From Oscillospiraceae bacterium (GTDB lineage Bacteria; Bacillota_A; Clostridia; Oscillospirales; Ruminococcaceae): 11,541 bases of DNA. The notes beneath the pieces were generated by a model, which made no database searches, had not been told where the DNA came from, and saw only the letters and a list, made by a program, of their open reading frames with translations. This document shows, piece by piece, positions 5,559-11,541 of the stretch. The DNA lies in contig JAFWUX010000169.1 in NCBI GenBank assembly GCA_017523995.1, positions 1 to 11,541 of the forward strand. Direction: 5' to 3'. The position numbers and the translations under genes were made by a program. How positions within the stretch are numbered: the first letter of the stretch is position 1; each line of letters begins with the position of its first letter.

Positions 5559-5623
5559 GTCCCCCGAAAATATTTCCGGAGACGCACACGCTGCCCGAGG
5601 CTGTGCGCCGCGATACAAAAGAC

Positions 5624-5630
5624 AGGAGGT
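5624..5630 (+). promoter_or_regulatory. rpoB ribosome binding site, fixes the start
   Basis: AGGAGGT, complementary to the 16S 3' end, lies 8 nt before the ATG at 5639-5641. It decides against the longer open frame that begins at the TTG at 5552, which has no comparable site. Confidence 0.92.
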
Positions 5631-5638
5631 TTTTGCCC

Positions 5639-9649
<4,011 letters not shown>

Positions 9650-9676
9650 GCCCGATCACGCGAACGAAACGGTAAT

Positions 9677-9713
9677 ATGCAGCACGGCGGCGTCTGATTG
9701 CGCTGTGCTGCAT
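9677..9713 (+). promoter_or_regulatory. Strong stem-loop between rpoB and rpoC
   Basis: ATGCAGCACGGCG (9677-9689) pairs with CGCTGTGCTGCAT (9701-9713): 13 bp including one G-U, with the outer 9 bp perfect, around an 11-nt loop. The 3' flank is CCCCGACATA with no T-run, so it is not an intrinsic terminator. It lies 14 nt before the rpoC ribosome binding site. An mRNA processing or stability element, or a partial attenuator tuning rpoC relative to rpoB, would fit. Its role is inferred. Confidence 0.7.
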
Positions 9714-9727
9714 CCCCGACATATAAC

Positions 9728-9734
9728 AAGGAGG
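9728..9734 (+). promoter_or_regulatory. rpoC ribosome binding site before a TTG start
   Basis: AAGGAGG ends 7 nt before the TTG at 9742-9744. The site is near perfect and so supports this uncommon initiation codon. The reading frame after it matches the RpoC N-terminus from the first residues. Confidence 0.88.
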
Positions 9735-9741
9735 GAACACT

Positions 9742-11541
<1,800 letters not shown>

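Larger units (their letters stand above)
5492..5638 (+). promoter_or_regulatory. rpoB 5' leader (about 147 nt) with several stem-loops
   Basis: Directly after the predicted start a TGCCT-GACT-AGGCA hairpin (5493-5506) would cap the 5' end of the mRNA. A weaker GCGG/CCGC stem follows (5510-5524), and then a CGCACA/TGTGCG stem (5583-5588 with 5602-5607). None is followed by a U-run, so there is no obvious attenuator. The first ~30 nt are complementary to the 5' end of the candidate minus-strand RNA. I recognise no known riboswitch or r-protein binding site. Confidence 0.5.

Noticed and set aside
5552..5638. Longer rpoB start at TTG 5552
   Set aside because: It has no ribosome binding site, its codons overlap the facing promoter, and the ATG at 5639 has a perfect AGGAGGT at 8 nt.

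Overview
The window looks chromosomal and comes from a Gram-positive, Clostridia-type bacterium, most likely an Oscillospiraceae/Ruminococcus-like gut anaerobe. That placement is an inference. It rests on strong AGGAGG-type ribosome binding sites, textbook sigma-A promoters, moderately high GC, and RpoB/RpoC sequences of Firmicutes type. I could not run a search to confirm it.

Layout. (1) Positions 1-129: a possible 24-codon tail of a plus-strand gene and a small hairpin. (2) Positions 130-4941: six minus-strand genes, read right to left, all encoding small four-helix membrane proteins of unknown function. Spacing is tight (17, 124, 28 and 16 bp gaps, then a 14-bp overlap) and each gene but the last has a good ribosome binding site. 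A strong extended -10 promoter at 4985-5013 reads into the first gene. The proteins fall into three adjacent pairs of paralogues: genes 4192-4941 and 3509-4174; genes 2251-3384 and 1209-2222; genes 689-1192 and 130-702. The first four share one architecture: a charged N-terminus, four helices, an (E/P)G-[FY]-P-x-F motif just after helix 4, and a long cytoplasmic, probably disordered tail. (3) Positions 4942-5638: a 697-bp divergent intergenic region. It holds the operon promoter, an array of three ~94-bp direct repeats each carrying a perfect GTCCGC/GCGGAC hairpin, and a dense regulatory patch. In that patch a perfect TTGACA-N17-TATAAT promoter for rpoB faces a near-perfect TTGACA-N17-TATACT promoter on the other strand. 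The opposing promoter appears to make a short structured RNA of about 125 nt that ends at a U-run. (4) Positions 5639-11541: rpoB (complete) and rpoC (first 600 codons), encoding the beta and beta' subunits of RNA polymerase, separated by 92 bp with a strong hairpin.

How the parts work together. RpoB and RpoC form the catalytic core of RNA polymerase. All catalytic and metal-binding signatures that should lie in this window are present. The usual rplJ-rplL genes are not immediately upstream, so rpoBC has its own promoter here. The most unusual points are a lineage-specific insert of about 60 residues in RpoC with a five-cysteine cluster, the face-to-face promoters ahead of rpoB, and the uncharacterised paralogue-rich membrane-protein operon.
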